A stretch of 64,000 nt of DNA from Affinibrenneria salicis (GTDB lineage: Bacteria; Pseudomonadota; Gammaproteobacteria; Enterobacterales; Enterobacteriaceae). Position 1 is the stretch's first letter. The number at the start of each line of letters is the position of its first letter. The notes under the pieces are model-generated. The model was not told the DNA's origin. It made no database searches and worked only from the letters and a program-made list of their open reading frames with translations. Location: NCBI RefSeq assembly GCF_008710095.1, contig NZ_VYKJ01000010.1, positions 124,001-188,000 on the forward strand, given 5' to 3'. Of this stretch, positions 1 through 8,922 are shown piece by piece. The translations under genes and the position numbers were made by a program.

Positions 1-348
1 AAAATAATTAACCAGTCCTCACTGTCTTCCAAAATAAACAACGCCATTCAGCATCGCTTTATCATGCTGGAATCCTTTATCCGCGATAACACCAAAGATA
101 TCGACGGCATTAAAAAATTCCACCATCGGGAATTCAAGAAAGAAGTCATGCTTGAGCTGAAAACCATCGCGCGCAGTCAGCCGGACGACGAAGCTCAGCA
201 GGATCTGGCGATAGAAAATCAGATATATGGCTACTTCTACCTGGGCATGAAAATCATCGATCGCCTGGATACCCTGATTCAGCAGCTGTATACCATGAAG
301 GACGTGCATGCCAACAAGCATTCCCGCTTCATTCCGCACCGGCGCTAA
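1..348 (+). CDS. Hypothetical protein, 5' end cut off by the window
   Basis: The frame is open from base 1 to the TAA at 346-348, so the gene starts upstream; the ATG at 64 is probably internal. The 115 visible residues are charged and look mostly helical, with Lys/Glu-rich and Gln-rich stretches and a basic tail ending HSRFIPHRR. There is no signal peptide or membrane segment. I do not recognise the family. The next plus-strand gene is fepB, separated by an ERIC-like repeat, so the two need not be linked. Confidence 0.5.
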   Translation, partial: KIINQSSLSSKINNAIQHRFIMLESFIRDNTKDIDGIKKFHHREFKKEVMLELKTIARSQPDDEAQQDLAIENQIYGYFYLGMKIIDRLDTLIQQLYTMKDVHANKHSRFIPHRR

Positions 349-408
349 ACGCCGGAGGACGGCGGCGCAAGAAGAGTATCGGACGAGCGATGGGCTCTGC
401 CCGTCGCC

Positions 409-546
409 GAAATAATTCGGGTTGCGAAACACAAGACGATCGGTCCAGACCACGCAATGCGCCGGCCCGAAAGATGCGACTCAGGGATGAGGCCGGTGAA
501 GGACCGGGCAACCAACGCAACTGCAACTTGAAGTATGGCGGGTATA
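409..546. repeat. ERIC-like imperfect palindromic repeat (copy 1)
   Basis: The left end reads AATAATTCGGGTTGC and the right end CAACTTGAAGTATGGCGGGT. These match the two outer ends of the enterobacterial ERIC/IRU repeat as I remember it. The centre is diverged. It lies just upstream of fepB and may be transcribed with it. Confidence 0.65.
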
Positions 547-621
547 TGAGAGACATTATCATATACTCTGCCGCGCTCTACAGCGCCCCCTTTTGCCCGT
601 ATCTGGAGGAATCTGACGGTT

Positions 622-1653
622 ATGCAAACCCTCGCTCAGGCCGCTACGCCCCGTCTGTACGCCATGTTATTCAGCGCCGTGCTGCTGCTCGTCGCCGGCT
701 GTGACAATCAACAGGCCGCAGCGCCGGCCTCGCCGCCCGCCGCCTCAACGGTACAGGACGGCTGGCCGCGCACCGTACAGACGCTGAAAGGGCCGCTGAC
801 GCTACAGCGCGCGCCGCAGCGCATCGTTTCCACCAGCGTGACGCTCAGCGGTACGCTGCTGGCGATCAACGCCCCGCTGATCGCATCCGGCGCCACCAAC
901 CCCAATATGCAGGTATCCGACGACCAGGGCTTTTTCATCCAGTGGAGCGAGCAAGCCAAAGCGCGCGGCGTAAAACCGTTGTACATCACCGAACCCAACG
1001 CGGAGTCCATCGCCGCCGCCGCCCCGGATCTGATCGTTATCGCCGCCACCGGCGGCGACTCGGCGCTAAAACTGTATGAACAGCTGTCCGCCATCGCGCC
1101 TGCGCTGGTTATCGACTATGGCGATAAGAGCTGGCAGCAACTGGCGCAGCAACTGGGCGCGGCCACCGGACACGAGACCGACGCGCAACAGGTTATCGCA
1201 CGCTTTGAACAGCGGGTGCAGGCGGTGAAACAGGCCATCACCCTGCCGCCGCAGCCGGTTTCCGCGCTGGTGTATTATCAGGACGGGCGCGGCGCCAATA
1301 TCTGGACGCCCGCCTCCGCCCAGGGGCAGTTGCTGGCCGAGCTGGGATTTCAGCTGGCGGCGCTGCCCGACCATATTCCCACCGAAACCAGCCAGGGCAA
1401 GCGCCGGGATATTTTACAGATTTCCGGCGAAAATATGGCGGACGGTCTGAACGGCCAGTCGCTGCTGCTGTTCTCCGCCGACGATCGCACGGTCGACAGC
1501 GTTATCGCCAACCCCTTTCTTAGCCACCTTGCGCCGGTGATGCAGCGCCGAATCTGGGCGATGGGGCCGGACACCTTCCGGCTGGACTACTACAGCGCCG
1601 GCAATATGTTGAATAACATCGAACGTTATTTCCGCCGGCCCGCCGCGAACTGA
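622..1653 (+). CDS. fepB: Ferric-enterobactin type periplasmic binding lipoprotein FepB
   Basis: Binds ferric catecholate siderophore in the periplasm and delivers it to the FepDG permease. The start at 622 follows GGAGGAA. Residues 14-27 form a lipoprotein signal with lipobox LVAGC (Cys27). The mature part shows FepB hallmarks: PQRIVSTSVTLSGTLLAI near residue 65, DDQGFFIQWS, PDLIVIAATGGDSAL, ANIWTPASAQGQ and FRLDYYSA near the end. The length (343 aa) is slightly above E. coli FepB. It stands on the same strand as fepDGC but 269 bp away, with a Fur box between, so it may be a separate transcript. A weak Fur-like half site lies near 551-562. Catecholate binding is family knowledge; the exact siderophore is inferred. 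Confidence 0.9.
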   Translation: MQTLAQAATPRLYAMLFSAVLLLVAGCDNQQAAAPASPPAASTVQDGWPRTVQTLKGPLTLQRAPQRIVSTSVTLSGTLLAINAPLIASGATNPNMQVSDDQGFFIQWSEQAKARGVKPLYITEPNAESIAAAAPDLIVIAATGGDSALKLYEQLSAIAPALVIDYGDKSWQQLAQQLGAATGHETDAQQVIARFEQRVQAVKQAITLPPQPVSALVYYQDGRGANIWTPASAQGQLLAELGFQLAALPDHIPTETSQGKRRDILQISGENMADGLNGQSLLLFSADDRTVDSVIANPFLSHLAPVMQRRIWAMGPDTFRLDYYSAGNMLNNIERYFRRPAAN

Positions 1654-1738
1654 CGTCCGGCCGGCGGAAAATCGCCCGGCTGACGGTTTATGTCAATGTA
1701 TTCGCACAAAAACGCGTGCTACCATAGGCATTGGCAAT

Positions 1739-1757
1739 AGGAATGATAATCATAACC
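1739..1757. promoter_or_regulatory. Fur box upstream of fepDGC
   Basis: Bases 1743-1753 read ATGATAATCAT, identical to the 11-base core of the 19-bp Fur consensus GATAATGATAATCATTATC; the flanks diverge. The position, about 170 bp before fepD and after fepB, suggests iron-repressed transcription of fepDGC from its own promoter. Confidence 0.7.
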
Positions 1758-1922
1758 ACACCCGAAATAATTCTGTTTGCGCCATTGCCCTGCCGCTAAT
1801 GGCGCTTGCTGAACAGGCGACCGGAGACACCGGCGCGCCTGCCGGCAATGCAGTGGAGCGAATCCGCCGCCAGACCGGCTAACCAGCCAGGGTAATCCAT
1901 CATTGAGGAGTCGTTGTTGCGG

Positions 1923-2966
1923 ATGTCACTTCATCCAGATCGGACGCAGGGGCGGGTCAGTACGCCGCCTTCAGCCAGCGCTCACCCTTACCGACATTTA
2001 TCAGGAATCGCGCTCAGTCTGCTGCTGCTGGCTCTCGCCGTCGTCGCCAGCCTGATGCTGGGCGCCAAATCCATCGCGCCCCAGGTGGTATGGCATAGCC
2101 TGACCGGCCAGCTCCATAATGCCGACAGCACGATTATTCTGAATGCCCGCCTGCCGCGCACGCTGGCGGGCATTATTGTCGGTATCGCGCTGGGGGGCGC
2201 CGGAGCGGTTATTCAGGCATTGACCCGTAACCCGCTGGCCGATCCCGGCATCCTCGGAGTGAACGCCGGCGCCAGTTTCGCCATCGTGATCGGTATAACC
2301 TGTTTCGGTATCACCAGCATGGCGGCGTGGCTAAGCTGCGCGTGGCTCGGCGTGCTGGCGAGCAGCCTGATAGTCTGGATGATCGGCACTCTGAGCGGCG
2401 GGCGCATCAATCCGGTGCGTCTGACGCTGGCGGGCGTGGCGCTGAGCGCGGTGCTCACCGGCTTTACCACCTCGATTTCCCTGCTCAATCCGCAGGCGTT
2501 CGACCAGTTGCGTATTTGGGCCGCCGGGACGCTGGATATTCGTTCGCTGCGCAACATGGCGCTGGTAACGCCGACGATTCTGCTGGGCGCCGCACTGGCG
2601 CTTATTACCGCCCGCTCGCTGAACGCGCTGAGTATGGGGGAGGATATCGCCACCGCGCTGGGCACCCGCGTCGCGCTGATCCGCGCGCTGGCGGTCATCG
2701 CGATTATGCTGCTGTGCGGCTCGGCTACCGCGCTGGCCGGTCCGATCGGTTTTGTCGGGCTGATGATCCCGCATATTGCACGCTGGTGGGCCGGGCCGGA
2801 TCAGCGCTGGATTCTGTTGTACTCTTTTCTGTTCGCTCCCGTGCTGTTGCTGTGCGCCGACGTTACCGGTCGCCTGCTGGCGGCCGGCGAGCTGCGGGTA
2901 TCTATCGTTACCGCTTTTATCGGCGCGCCGGTCCTGATCTGGCTGGTGCGCCGACGCCAGGCCTGA
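1923..2966 (+). CDS. fepD: Ferric-enterobactin ABC transporter permease FepD
   Basis: One of two inner-membrane permeases for ferric siderophore import (FecCD/BtuC family). Diagnostic stretches are ARLPRTLAGI, GAVIQALTRNPLADPGILG, PVRLTLAGVALSAVL, DQLRIWAAGTLDIR and GPIGFVGLMIPHIARW, over about nine hydrophobic segments. I use the ATG at 1923, 12 bases after GAGGAG. Two TTG codons at 1914 and 1917 are alternatives, and 1917 has the better spacing. It is followed by fepG after 12 bp, so they are co-transcribed, probably under the Fur box at 1739. Confidence 0.92.
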   Translation: MSLHPDRTQGRVSTPPSASAHPYRHLSGIALSLLLLALAVVASLMLGAKSIAPQVVWHSLTGQLHNADSTIILNARLPRTLAGIIVGIALGGAGAVIQALTRNPLADPGILGVNAGASFAIVIGITCFGITSMAAWLSCAWLGVLASSLIVWMIGTLSGGRINPVRLTLAGVALSAVLTGFTTSISLLNPQAFDQLRIWAAGTLDIRSLRNMALVTPTILLGAALALITARSLNALSMGEDIATALGTRVALIRALAVIAIMLLCGSATALAGPIGFVGLMIPHIARWWAGPDQRWILLYSFLFAPVLLLCADVTGRLLAAGELRVSIVTAFIGAPVLIWLVRRRQA

Positions 2967-2978
2967 GGAACAGCCGAT

Positions 2979-4013
2979 ATGTTAAGTAAAACACTGCAAC
3001 TCAGTACGCCCGGCGGTTTACTCAGCGGCCGGTTCGCGGTTCGCGCGCTGTTGATTAACGGCGCGCTGCTGTTGCTCGGCCTGCTGTTGCTAACCGCGGC
3101 GATGGGGCTGGGCACCTTAGCGCTTTCGCCGTCCGATGTCTGGCGGGCGCTGGCCGGCCAGGGCGACGGCGGCACCATCACCGTCGTCACTCAGTGGCGC
3201 GCGCCGCGCGCCTGCATGGCGCTGCTGCTGGGCGCCGGTCTTGGCATCGCCGGCGCTATTTTTCAATCCATCATTCGCAACCCGCTGGGCAGCCCGGACG
3301 TGGTGGGCTTTAATACCGGCGCGTTCACCGGCGTACTGCTGGTCATTATGCTGTGGCAGGGCAACTATTATCAGATTGTCGGCGGCGCGGTGCTGGGCGG
3401 AATCGGCGCCGCCGCGCTGGTCTATCTGCTGGCATGGCGTAAAGGTATTTCCGGCTTCCGTCTGATTATCGTCGGGATCGCCATCAGCGCGGTGCTGTCG
3501 GCCTTCAATACCTGGCTGATTATCACCGGTTCGCTGGATGACGCCATGTCCGCCACGCTGTGGGGAACCGGAACACTGAACGGCATTACCTGGACCAAAG
3601 CGCAGCCCGCCCTGTGGCTTACCCCGCTGGCCGCGCTGGCGGTTCTGTTGCTGGCGAAGCGCCTGCAGTTGCTGGAAATGGGCGACGACATCGCCAGAGG
3701 GCTGGGCGTCAACGCCGAAGCCAGCCGCCTGTGGCTGATGCTGTCCGGTATTGTGCTGATCGCGCTGGTCACGGCAACCGCCGGCCCGATATCCTTCATC
3801 GCGCTGGCCGCCCCGCAGATCGCGCGCCGGATGACGCGCGCCAGCGCCACCCCGCTGTTTTCCGCCGCGCTGGCGGGCGCGATTTTACTGCTGGCGGCGG
3901 ATATGATCGCCCAGCACGCCTTCAGTAAAGTGCAGCTGCCGGTCGGCGCCGTCACCGTCAGTATCGGCGGTATTTATCTGATCTGGCTGCTGATCCGCGA
4001 ATCGCGCCGTTAA
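2979..4013 (+). CDS. fepG: Ferric-enterobactin ABC transporter permease FepG
   Basis: Second FecCD-family permease, 344 aa, pairing with FepD as a heterodimer in the inner membrane. Visible family signatures are WRAPRACMALLLGAGLGIAG, FQSIIRNPLGSPDVVGFNTG, GFRLIIVGIAISAVLSAFN, LWGTGTLNG and AGPISFIALAAPQIARR. GAGGA at the end of fepD serves as its ribosome site. It lies between fepD and fepC in the order known from E. coli fepDGC. Confidence 0.92.
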   Translation: MLSKTLQLSTPGGLLSGRFAVRALLINGALLLLGLLLLTAAMGLGTLALSPSDVWRALAGQGDGGTITVVTQWRAPRACMALLLGAGLGIAGAIFQSIIRNPLGSPDVVGFNTGAFTGVLLVIMLWQGNYYQIVGGAVLGGIGAAALVYLLAWRKGISGFRLIIVGIAISAVLSAFNTWLIITGSLDDAMSATLWGTGTLNGITWTKAQPALWLTPLAALAVLLLAKRLQLLEMGDDIARGLGVNAEASRLWLMLSGIVLIALVTATAGPISFIALAAPQIARRMTRASATPLFSAALAGAILLLAADMIAQHAFSKVQLPVGAVTVSIGGIYLIWLLIRESRR

Positions 4014-4037
4014 CCGTTCTGGAGAGAATCAACCGAG

Positions 4038-4850
4038 ATGACACCGCATCTGCACGCCGCCCACCTGAAGCTGGGATACGATGGCAAAATCATTGCTGAA
4101 GATCTGAATGTCACGATTCCAGCCGGTCAGTTCAGCGTGATCATCGGCCCCAACGCCTGCGGCAAATCCACGCTGCTGCGCGCACTGTGCCGGCTGTTGA
4201 AACCTCTGGCAGGCGAAGTGCTGCTGGAGGGAAAAAATATCCATCAGATCCCGACCAAAACGCTGGCGCGCCGCATCGGCCTGCTGCCGCAGCACGCCAT
4301 CGTGCCGGACAACATTACCGTAGCCGATCTGGTCGCGCGCGGCCGCTACCCGCACCAGAGCCTGCTGCGCCAGTGGAGCCCGGCGGATCAGGACGCAGTG
4401 GAAGGCGCCATGCAGGCTACCAACGTCAGCACGCTGGCCGAACGTAGCGTGGATGAACTGTCCGGCGGACAGCGGCAGCGGGTATGGATCGCGATGGTGC
4501 TGGCCCAGCAGACGCCGTTGCTGCTGCTGGATGAACCCACCACCTGGCTGGATATCGCCCATCAGATCGATCTGCTCGATCTGTTTCGTGAGCTGAATCA
4601 ACAGCACGGCCGAACCCTGGTGGCAGTCCTGCACGATCTAAACCAGGCCTGTCGCTATGCCGACCATCTGATCGTGATGCAGAGCGGGCGCGTGATGGCG
4701 CAGGGCAAACCCGCGCAGATCGTCGACGCCGATCTAATCCAACGGGTATTTGGCATGTCCTGCATCATTATCGACGATCCGGTTTCCCACACGCCGCTGA
4801 TTGTGCCGCGCGGCCGCTATCATACCGGCGACGCGGCCGGGCAAGCCTGA
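4038..4850 (+). CDS. fepC: Ferric-enterobactin ABC transporter ATPase FepC
   Basis: Cytoplasmic ATPase that powers FepDG. Walker A is GPNACGKSTLL near residue 38, the Q-loop region is GLLPQHAIVPDNITV, the signature is LSGGQRQRVWIAMVLAQQ and Walker B is LLLLDEPTTWLDIAHQ, followed by the switch His in VAVLHDLNQACRYADH. The length of 270 aa is typical. GGAGAG precedes the ATG, 24 bp after fepG. It is the last gene of fepDGC; a long gene-free stretch follows. Confidence 0.93.
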   Translation: MTPHLHAAHLKLGYDGKIIAEDLNVTIPAGQFSVIIGPNACGKSTLLRALCRLLKPLAGEVLLEGKNIHQIPTKTLARRIGLLPQHAIVPDNITVADLVARGRYPHQSLLRQWSPADQDAVEGAMQATNVSTLAERSVDELSGGQRQRVWIAMVLAQQTPLLLLDEPTTWLDIAHQIDLLDLFRELNQQHGRTLVAVLHDLNQACRYADHLIVMQSGRVMAQGKPAQIVDADLIQRVFGMSCIIIDDPVSHTPLIVPRGRYHTGDAAGQA

Positions 4851-5498
4851 GCGACGCGCCCCGCCTTCAGCCGCATACCCCGCCGCGCCATCGACGGCGC
4901 AGCGGCGGATGAATCCGCCGATTATGCGCCGGATCGAATAGCTTCGCATAATAGCGCTACATTTTCCTCTGCAGGTTGAGTGACAACGACAGGATGGTTA
5001 AAGCCTACTTCACTGTTTTTAATGATTATTTAAATTAGCTTATCATCAGCTACGCGTTGTAGCGCGCTCAAAAGTGAAACATCACTGCGCGCAGCGATTT
5101 AACGTCAGGCATTATTTTTATTTATAGCGAACGGTATATTTATTAATTATTCTTTTAAGATCATTCGCGCCATCAGCCATATTATTTATCGCGTAATAAG
5201 CGGCTTTAATTAACAATTTAAAAACAAAATCACGCAATGCATTATTTTGGGGCCCCATGACAACACGACGCCCCAACATAGAGCGTACGCAACAAGCGGT
5301 ATTAAAAATAAAATACATAAAAATCAATAATATAAAATATTTATCATTCAGAACGCCTGACTATAATTTATAAAAAACCACGACATTCACCAATAAAAAC
5401 GACAAACAGCATTTAATATCACAAAAAAAACAAAAAAATGAATTTAATTCTACATAATTGGCAAATATGCAGCCAGTATCACTTAGTTTATCGGGTTA
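4851..5498. other. Long AT-rich gap with no convincing gene
   Basis: About 650 bp between fepC and the dgcN promoter. The first 130 bases are GC-rich with short inverted repeats (GCCGC and GGCGG types). From about 5000 the sequence becomes very AT-rich with many A and T runs. A 69-codon minus-strand frame (5118-5327) exists, but it lacks a ribosome site and a recognisable family. The AT bias could reflect H-NS-type silencing or transferred DNA; nothing proves either. Confidence 0.5.
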
Positions 5499-5526
5499 TT
5501 GACAATGATATAACTACGTTTATTAT
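5499..5526 (+). promoter_or_regulatory. Likely sigma-70 promoter of the dgcN operon
   Basis: TTGACA at 5499-5504 (perfect -35), a 16-bp spacer and TATTAT at 5521-5526 (-10, 5 of 6). It would give an untranslated leader of about 80 bases before the ATG at 5612. This is the best promoter match in the gap. Confidence 0.6.
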
Positions 5527-5611
5527 CAATCGTACAGATCTGTTCCCGCTCAATAATTTATATTGCTGACGTTTATTAATGTCTTATGCCTGAATCTTAT
5601 GAGGATGAATA

Positions 5612-6613
5612 ATGGATATCAAGAAACCCTATTTATTATTCCTGGGTGACGCGCACGATCAGTTAGCCGCCAAAGTGGCTATCGGGATTAAACAATGGCA
5701 CCCGGAATATTGCGTTGGTCAGTACCGTATGGAGGGTTGTCATGCCGACTGCCAGCTGCCGGATCTGGATATCAGCGCCGCACGCGCCGCCGGCGCGCAA
5801 ACATTAGTCATCGGCGTCGCCAATCGGGGCGGGATCATTTCCGAACAGTGGATCGCCGTACTGCGTCAGGCGCTGGAAAGCGGCATGGATCTGGCCGCCG
5901 GCCTGCACAACCGTCTGGCCGACGTACCGGAACTGCGCGAACTGGCGGCGAAGCTGGGCCGTTCCCTGTTCGACGTACGCCACCCCTCGCAGACCTACCC
6001 GGTCGCCAGCGGCCGCAAACGCAGCGGCAAACGCCTGCTGCCGGTCGGCACCGACTGCTCGTGCGGTAAAATGTACACCGCGCTGGCCATCGAAAAAGAG
6101 ATTCTGGCCCGCGGCGGTAAAGCGACCTTTCGCGCTACCGGTCAGACCGGCATTCTGATTAGCGGCGCCGGCGTCAGCATTGACGCCGTAGTGTCGGATT
6201 TCATCGCCGGCGCGGTCGAAACCATCGCGCCCGCCAACGATGCCGACCACTGGGACGTGATCGAAGGCCAGGGCTCGCTGTTTCATCCCTCATTCGCCGG
6301 CGTAACCACCGGGATTATCCACGGCGCGCAGCCCGATGCGCTGGTGCTGTGCCACGAGCCGACGCGTAAAACCATGCGCGGCGTCGACTACCCAATCCCC
6401 GATCTGGCCGCCTGCATGGCGCTCAACCTGTCGATGGCGCAGCTGACCAATCCCAGCGCGCGCTTTGTCGGGATTTCGGTCAATACCGCGGCGCTCAGCG
6501 AAGCGGAAGCGCTGCAGGTGATGGCGGATATCGAACAGAAATTCGGCCTGCCGACGGTGGATCCCTTCCGCCAGGGCGTAGGCCGCATCGTCGATCGGCT
6601 GGCCGCCCTATGA
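5612..6613 (+). CDS. dgcN: DgcN-type N-acetyltransferase (DUF1611 family)
   Basis: The DUF1611 family has a P-loop-like fold. Its characterised member DgcN N-acetylates D-glutamate in the D-Glu to L-Glu route. Visible marks are an N-terminal Rossmann-like part (LLFLGDAHDQLAAKVAIGI), the glycine-rich PVGTDCSCGKMYTALAIEKE near residues 142-161, GQTGILISGAGVSIDAVVSD, and EGQGSLFHPSFAGVT. The length of 333 aa is normal. Its stop overlaps dgcA by 4 bp, so the two are translationally coupled. GAGGA precedes the start. The pairing with a dipeptide-epimerase-like gene is the strongest support for this job; the substrate is inferred. Confidence 0.8.
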   Translation: MDIKKPYLLFLGDAHDQLAAKVAIGIKQWHPEYCVGQYRMEGCHADCQLPDLDISAARAAGAQTLVIGVANRGGIISEQWIAVLRQALESGMDLAAGLHNRLADVPELRELAAKLGRSLFDVRHPSQTYPVASGRKRSGKRLLPVGTDCSCGKMYTALAIEKEILARGGKATFRATGQTGILISGAGVSIDAVVSDFIAGAVETIAPANDADHWDVIEGQGSLFHPSFAGVTTGIIHGAQPDALVLCHEPTRKTMRGVDYPIPDLAACMALNLSMAQLTNPSARFVGISVNTAALSEAEALQVMADIEQKFGLPTVDPFRQGVGRIVDRLAAL

Positions 6614-7590
6614 TCGAGATGCAAGTGACTCAGGAAAGCTGGCCGCTGCAGGGCACCTTCACCATTTCACGCGGCAGTAAAACCAAAGCCGACGTGGTGG
6701 TGGTGGCGCTACGCGCCGGCGACGCCATCGGCTACGGAGAATGTGTTCCTTATGCGCGCTACGGCGAGTCGATCGATAGCGTAATGGCGCAGATCAACGC
6801 GCTGAATGACGATATTCGCAACGGTCTGGACCGTGAACAGCTGCAAATCCGGCTGGCGGCCGGCGCGGCTCGCAATGCCATCGACTGCGCCTTCTGGGAT
6901 TTAGAATGCAAGCAACAGAAACAGCGTATCTGGCAGCGTCTGCAGTTGTCCGAGCCGGTCTGTCTGCAAACAGCCTACACGCTGTCGCTGGATACGCCGG
7001 AGCGGATGCGTCAGGCGGCGCTGCAGCAGGCAGGCCGGCCACTGCTCAAGCTCAAGCTGGCGGATAAGGACGACCTGGCCCGGGTAACGGCGGTGCGCGA
7101 GGGCGCGCCGGCGGCGCGTCTCATCGTCGACGCCAACGAAGGATGGGACGCCGACCTCTATTTGAAGCTGGTGCCGGAACTGGCCGCGCTGGGCGTCAGC
7201 ATGATCGAGCAACCGCTGCCGGCCGGTCAGGACGGCGTCCTCGCCGAACTGCCGCACCCGATCCCGATCTGCGCCGACGAATCGTGCCACGATGCGCACT
7301 CGCTGGCCGCCATCGCCGGGCGTTACGATATGATAAACATCAAGCTGGATAAAACCGGCGGACTGACCGAGGCGCTGCGCCTGCGCGCCTGCGCTCACCA
7401 GCAGGGTCTGCAGATCATGGTCGGCTGCATGGTCGGCACCTCGCTATCGATGGCGCCGGCGATTATGGTGGCGCAGGGGGCGCAGGTTGTCGATCTGGAC
7501 GGGCCGCTGCTGCTGCAGCGCGATCGTGACCACGGGCTGAGTTACCGCGGCAGCGAATTATCGCCGCCGGACGCAGCGCTGTGGGGATAA
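6610..7590 (+). CDS. dgcA: DgcA-type epimerase (N-acetyl-D-Glu racemase or dipeptide epimerase)
   Basis: Enolase-superfamily enzyme of the muconate-lactonizing/dipeptide-epimerase branch, 326 aa. The expected catalytic set is visible: the KxK motif in LLKLKLAD (Lys147, Lys149), metal ligands Asp174 (VDANEGW), Glu200 (IEQPLP) and Asp223 (CADESCHD), and the second acid/base Lys245 in NIKLDKTGG. It starts within the dgcN stop (ATGA). Next to dgcN the likely reaction is racemisation of N-acetyl-D-glutamate. L-Ala-D/L-Glu epimerase (YcjG type) is the alternative if it acts on murein peptides. Confidence 0.8.
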   Translation: MIEMQVTQESWPLQGTFTISRGSKTKADVVVVALRAGDAIGYGECVPYARYGESIDSVMAQINALNDDIRNGLDREQLQIRLAAGAARNAIDCAFWDLECKQQKQRIWQRLQLSEPVCLQTAYTLSLDTPERMRQAALQQAGRPLLKLKLADKDDLARVTAVREGAPAARLIVDANEGWDADLYLKLVPELAALGVSMIEQPLPAGQDGVLAELPHPIPICADESCHDAHSLAAIAGRYDMINIKLDKTGGLTEALRLRACAHQQGLQIMVGCMVGTSLSMAPAIMVAQGAQVVDLDGPLLLQRDRDHGLSYRGSELSPPDAALWG

Positions 7591-7633
7591 AGTGGGTTAA
7601 GCTGCATCGACTGACTATTGAAGGAGTGTTGTG

Positions 7634-8494
7634 ATGCAACGTATTGTGTATGTTGACGGCCACTTTGTGGAAGAACAGGCGGCCAAAGTTTCGATCTTTG
7701 ATCGCGGTTTTCTGTTCGCCGACGCGGTGTATGAAGTCACCGCGGTGGTCAATAGTAAGCTGGCGGAATTCGACGGTCATATGACGCGCCTGCAGCGCTC
7801 CTGCCGGGAGCTTTCGCTTACGCTGCCGGTCTCTCTCGACGAGCTGAAAGCGATTCATTACGCGCTGATCGAAAAAAATAACCTGAACGAAGGCGCGATC
7901 TATCTGCAGCTGAGCCGCGGCAACGCGGGCGACCGCGACTTCCACTTCCCGTCCGCCGACGTGAAGCCGACGCTGGTGCTGTTTACCCAGGCGCGCGCCG
8001 TGCTTGACAACCCGCAGGCCAAAACCGGCCTGAAGGTGGTGACCTGCCCGGATATTCGCTGGCACCGCCGCGACATCAAAACGGTCAGCCTGCTGGCCGC
8101 CAGTCTGGCCAAAGAGTTCGCCCACGCGCAGCACGCCGACGACGCCTTCCTGGTGGAAAACGGCTTTATCACCGAAGGCAGCTCCTGCAACTGCTATATC
8201 GTGCTGCACGACAACACCGTGGTGACCCGCCCGCTGAGCAACGATATTCTGCACGGCATCACCCGCCAGTCGCTGCTGAAGCTGGCGGCGCAGCACAATA
8301 TCCAGCTGGAAGAGCGCCCGTTCACGCCGGAGGAGGCCCGTCACGCCCGCGAAATTTTCATTAGTTCGGCCACTACCTTCGTGATGCCGGTGGTTTCGCT
8401 GGACGGCAAAACCATCGGCGACGGCACGCCCGGTCCGATAGCCCGCCGTCTGCGCGAGATCTATATCGACATGGTGAAGGAACAGGTTAAGTAA
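7634..8494 (+). CDS. dat: D-amino-acid aminotransferase (class IV, PLP)
   Basis: Class IV fold-type aminotransferase of the D-alanine aminotransferase group, 286 aa. The PLP lysine is Lys149 in RRDIKTVSLLAAS and the second PLP contact is Glu181 in ITEGSSCNCY. The N-terminal ANDVDG-like block reads SIFDRGFLFADAVYEV. AAGGAG at 7621 favours ATG 7634 over the GTG at 7631. It lies 43 bp after dgcA and probably in the same transcript, where it could make D-Glu from 2-oxoglutarate and D-Ala and so feed DgcN/DgcA, or run in reverse. That pathway logic is inference. Confidence 0.85.
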   Translation: MQRIVYVDGHFVEEQAAKVSIFDRGFLFADAVYEVTAVVNSKLAEFDGHMTRLQRSCRELSLTLPVSLDELKAIHYALIEKNNLNEGAIYLQLSRGNAGDRDFHFPSADVKPTLVLFTQARAVLDNPQAKTGLKVVTCPDIRWHRRDIKTVSLLAASLAKEFAHAQHADDAFLVENGFITEGSSCNCYIVLHDNTVVTRPLSNDILHGITRQSLLKLAAQHNIQLEERPFTPEEARHAREIFISSATTFVMPVVSLDGKTIGDGTPGPIARRLREIYIDMVKEQVK

Positions 8495-8520
8495 AAAAAC
8501 GGCGGCGCCATGGATGGCGC
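8493..8520 (-). terminator. Possible minus-strand terminator at the end of the Rhs region
   Basis: Read on the minus strand, a GCGCCA/TGGCGC stem with a TCCA loop is followed by GCCGC and seven T residues. It overlaps the 3' end of dat and could stop transcripts coming from the Rhs locus. The stem is short and the U-tract is separated from it by five bases. Confidence 0.35.
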
Positions 8521-8674
8521 GCTTCGGAATATAGAGCATGTTTGCGATATATTCATTATCATCGCTATGTTTACTTCTCCCAAATAGCCCACCCGCACCT
8601 TAGCGGTAATAGCTGAGGTGGGATTTAATACCGGAACAAGCACCACGATGAACATCCGGAAGGTATTTTGGACC

Positions 8675-8728
8675 TATAGCCAAAATAATTCGGGTTGCAG
8701 GAAGGCGGCGACACGGCGAATCCCCCGT
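8675..8728. repeat. ERIC-like repeat, left half only (copy 2)
   Basis: The sequence AATAATTCGGGTTGCAGG followed by AAGGCGGCGACACGGCGAAT matches the left half of the ERIC consensus as I recall it. The right half is missing, so it is a truncated copy between dat and the tandem repeat. Confidence 0.6.
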
Positions 8729-8817
8729 TTGAATCATGACCCAAACGCGCTATTTTTAACCCAGCATGATAACCAGCGATGAACGGGGCGTTAAATCAGC
8801 ATATTAAACTGTCAGTA

Positions 8818-8922
8818 GCTAATGTGGCTAATGTGGCTAATGTGGCTAATGTGGCTAATGTGGCTAATGTGGCTAATGTGGCTAATGTGGCTAATGTGGC
8901 TAATGTGGCTAATGTGGCTAAT
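8818..8922. repeat. Perfect 9-bp tandem array (GCTAATGTG), 11 full units plus a partial
   Basis: Eleven identical copies of GCTAATGTG run from 8818 to 8916, followed by GCTAAT. Because the unit is 9 bp, copy number changes keep the frame. On the plus strand the array lies inside a 67-codon frame (8779-8982, ATG at 8779) that would encode (Val-Ala-Asn)n flanked by short unique ends. No good ribosome site precedes this ATG, so coding is uncertain. The lack of any mismatch points to recent expansion. Confidence 0.9.

Noticed and set aside
5118..5327. 69-codon minus-strand frame in the AT-rich gap
   Set aside because: No ribosome site, no family, and an AT-rich context in which such frames arise by chance.
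8461..8655. 64-codon minus-strand frame after dat (possible transposase relic)
   Set aside because: Part overlaps the dat 3' end and no transposase motif could be named.
8818..8922. Possible CRISPR array
   Set aside because: Units are 9 bp, directly adjacent and identical with no spacers; it is a simple tandem repeat.
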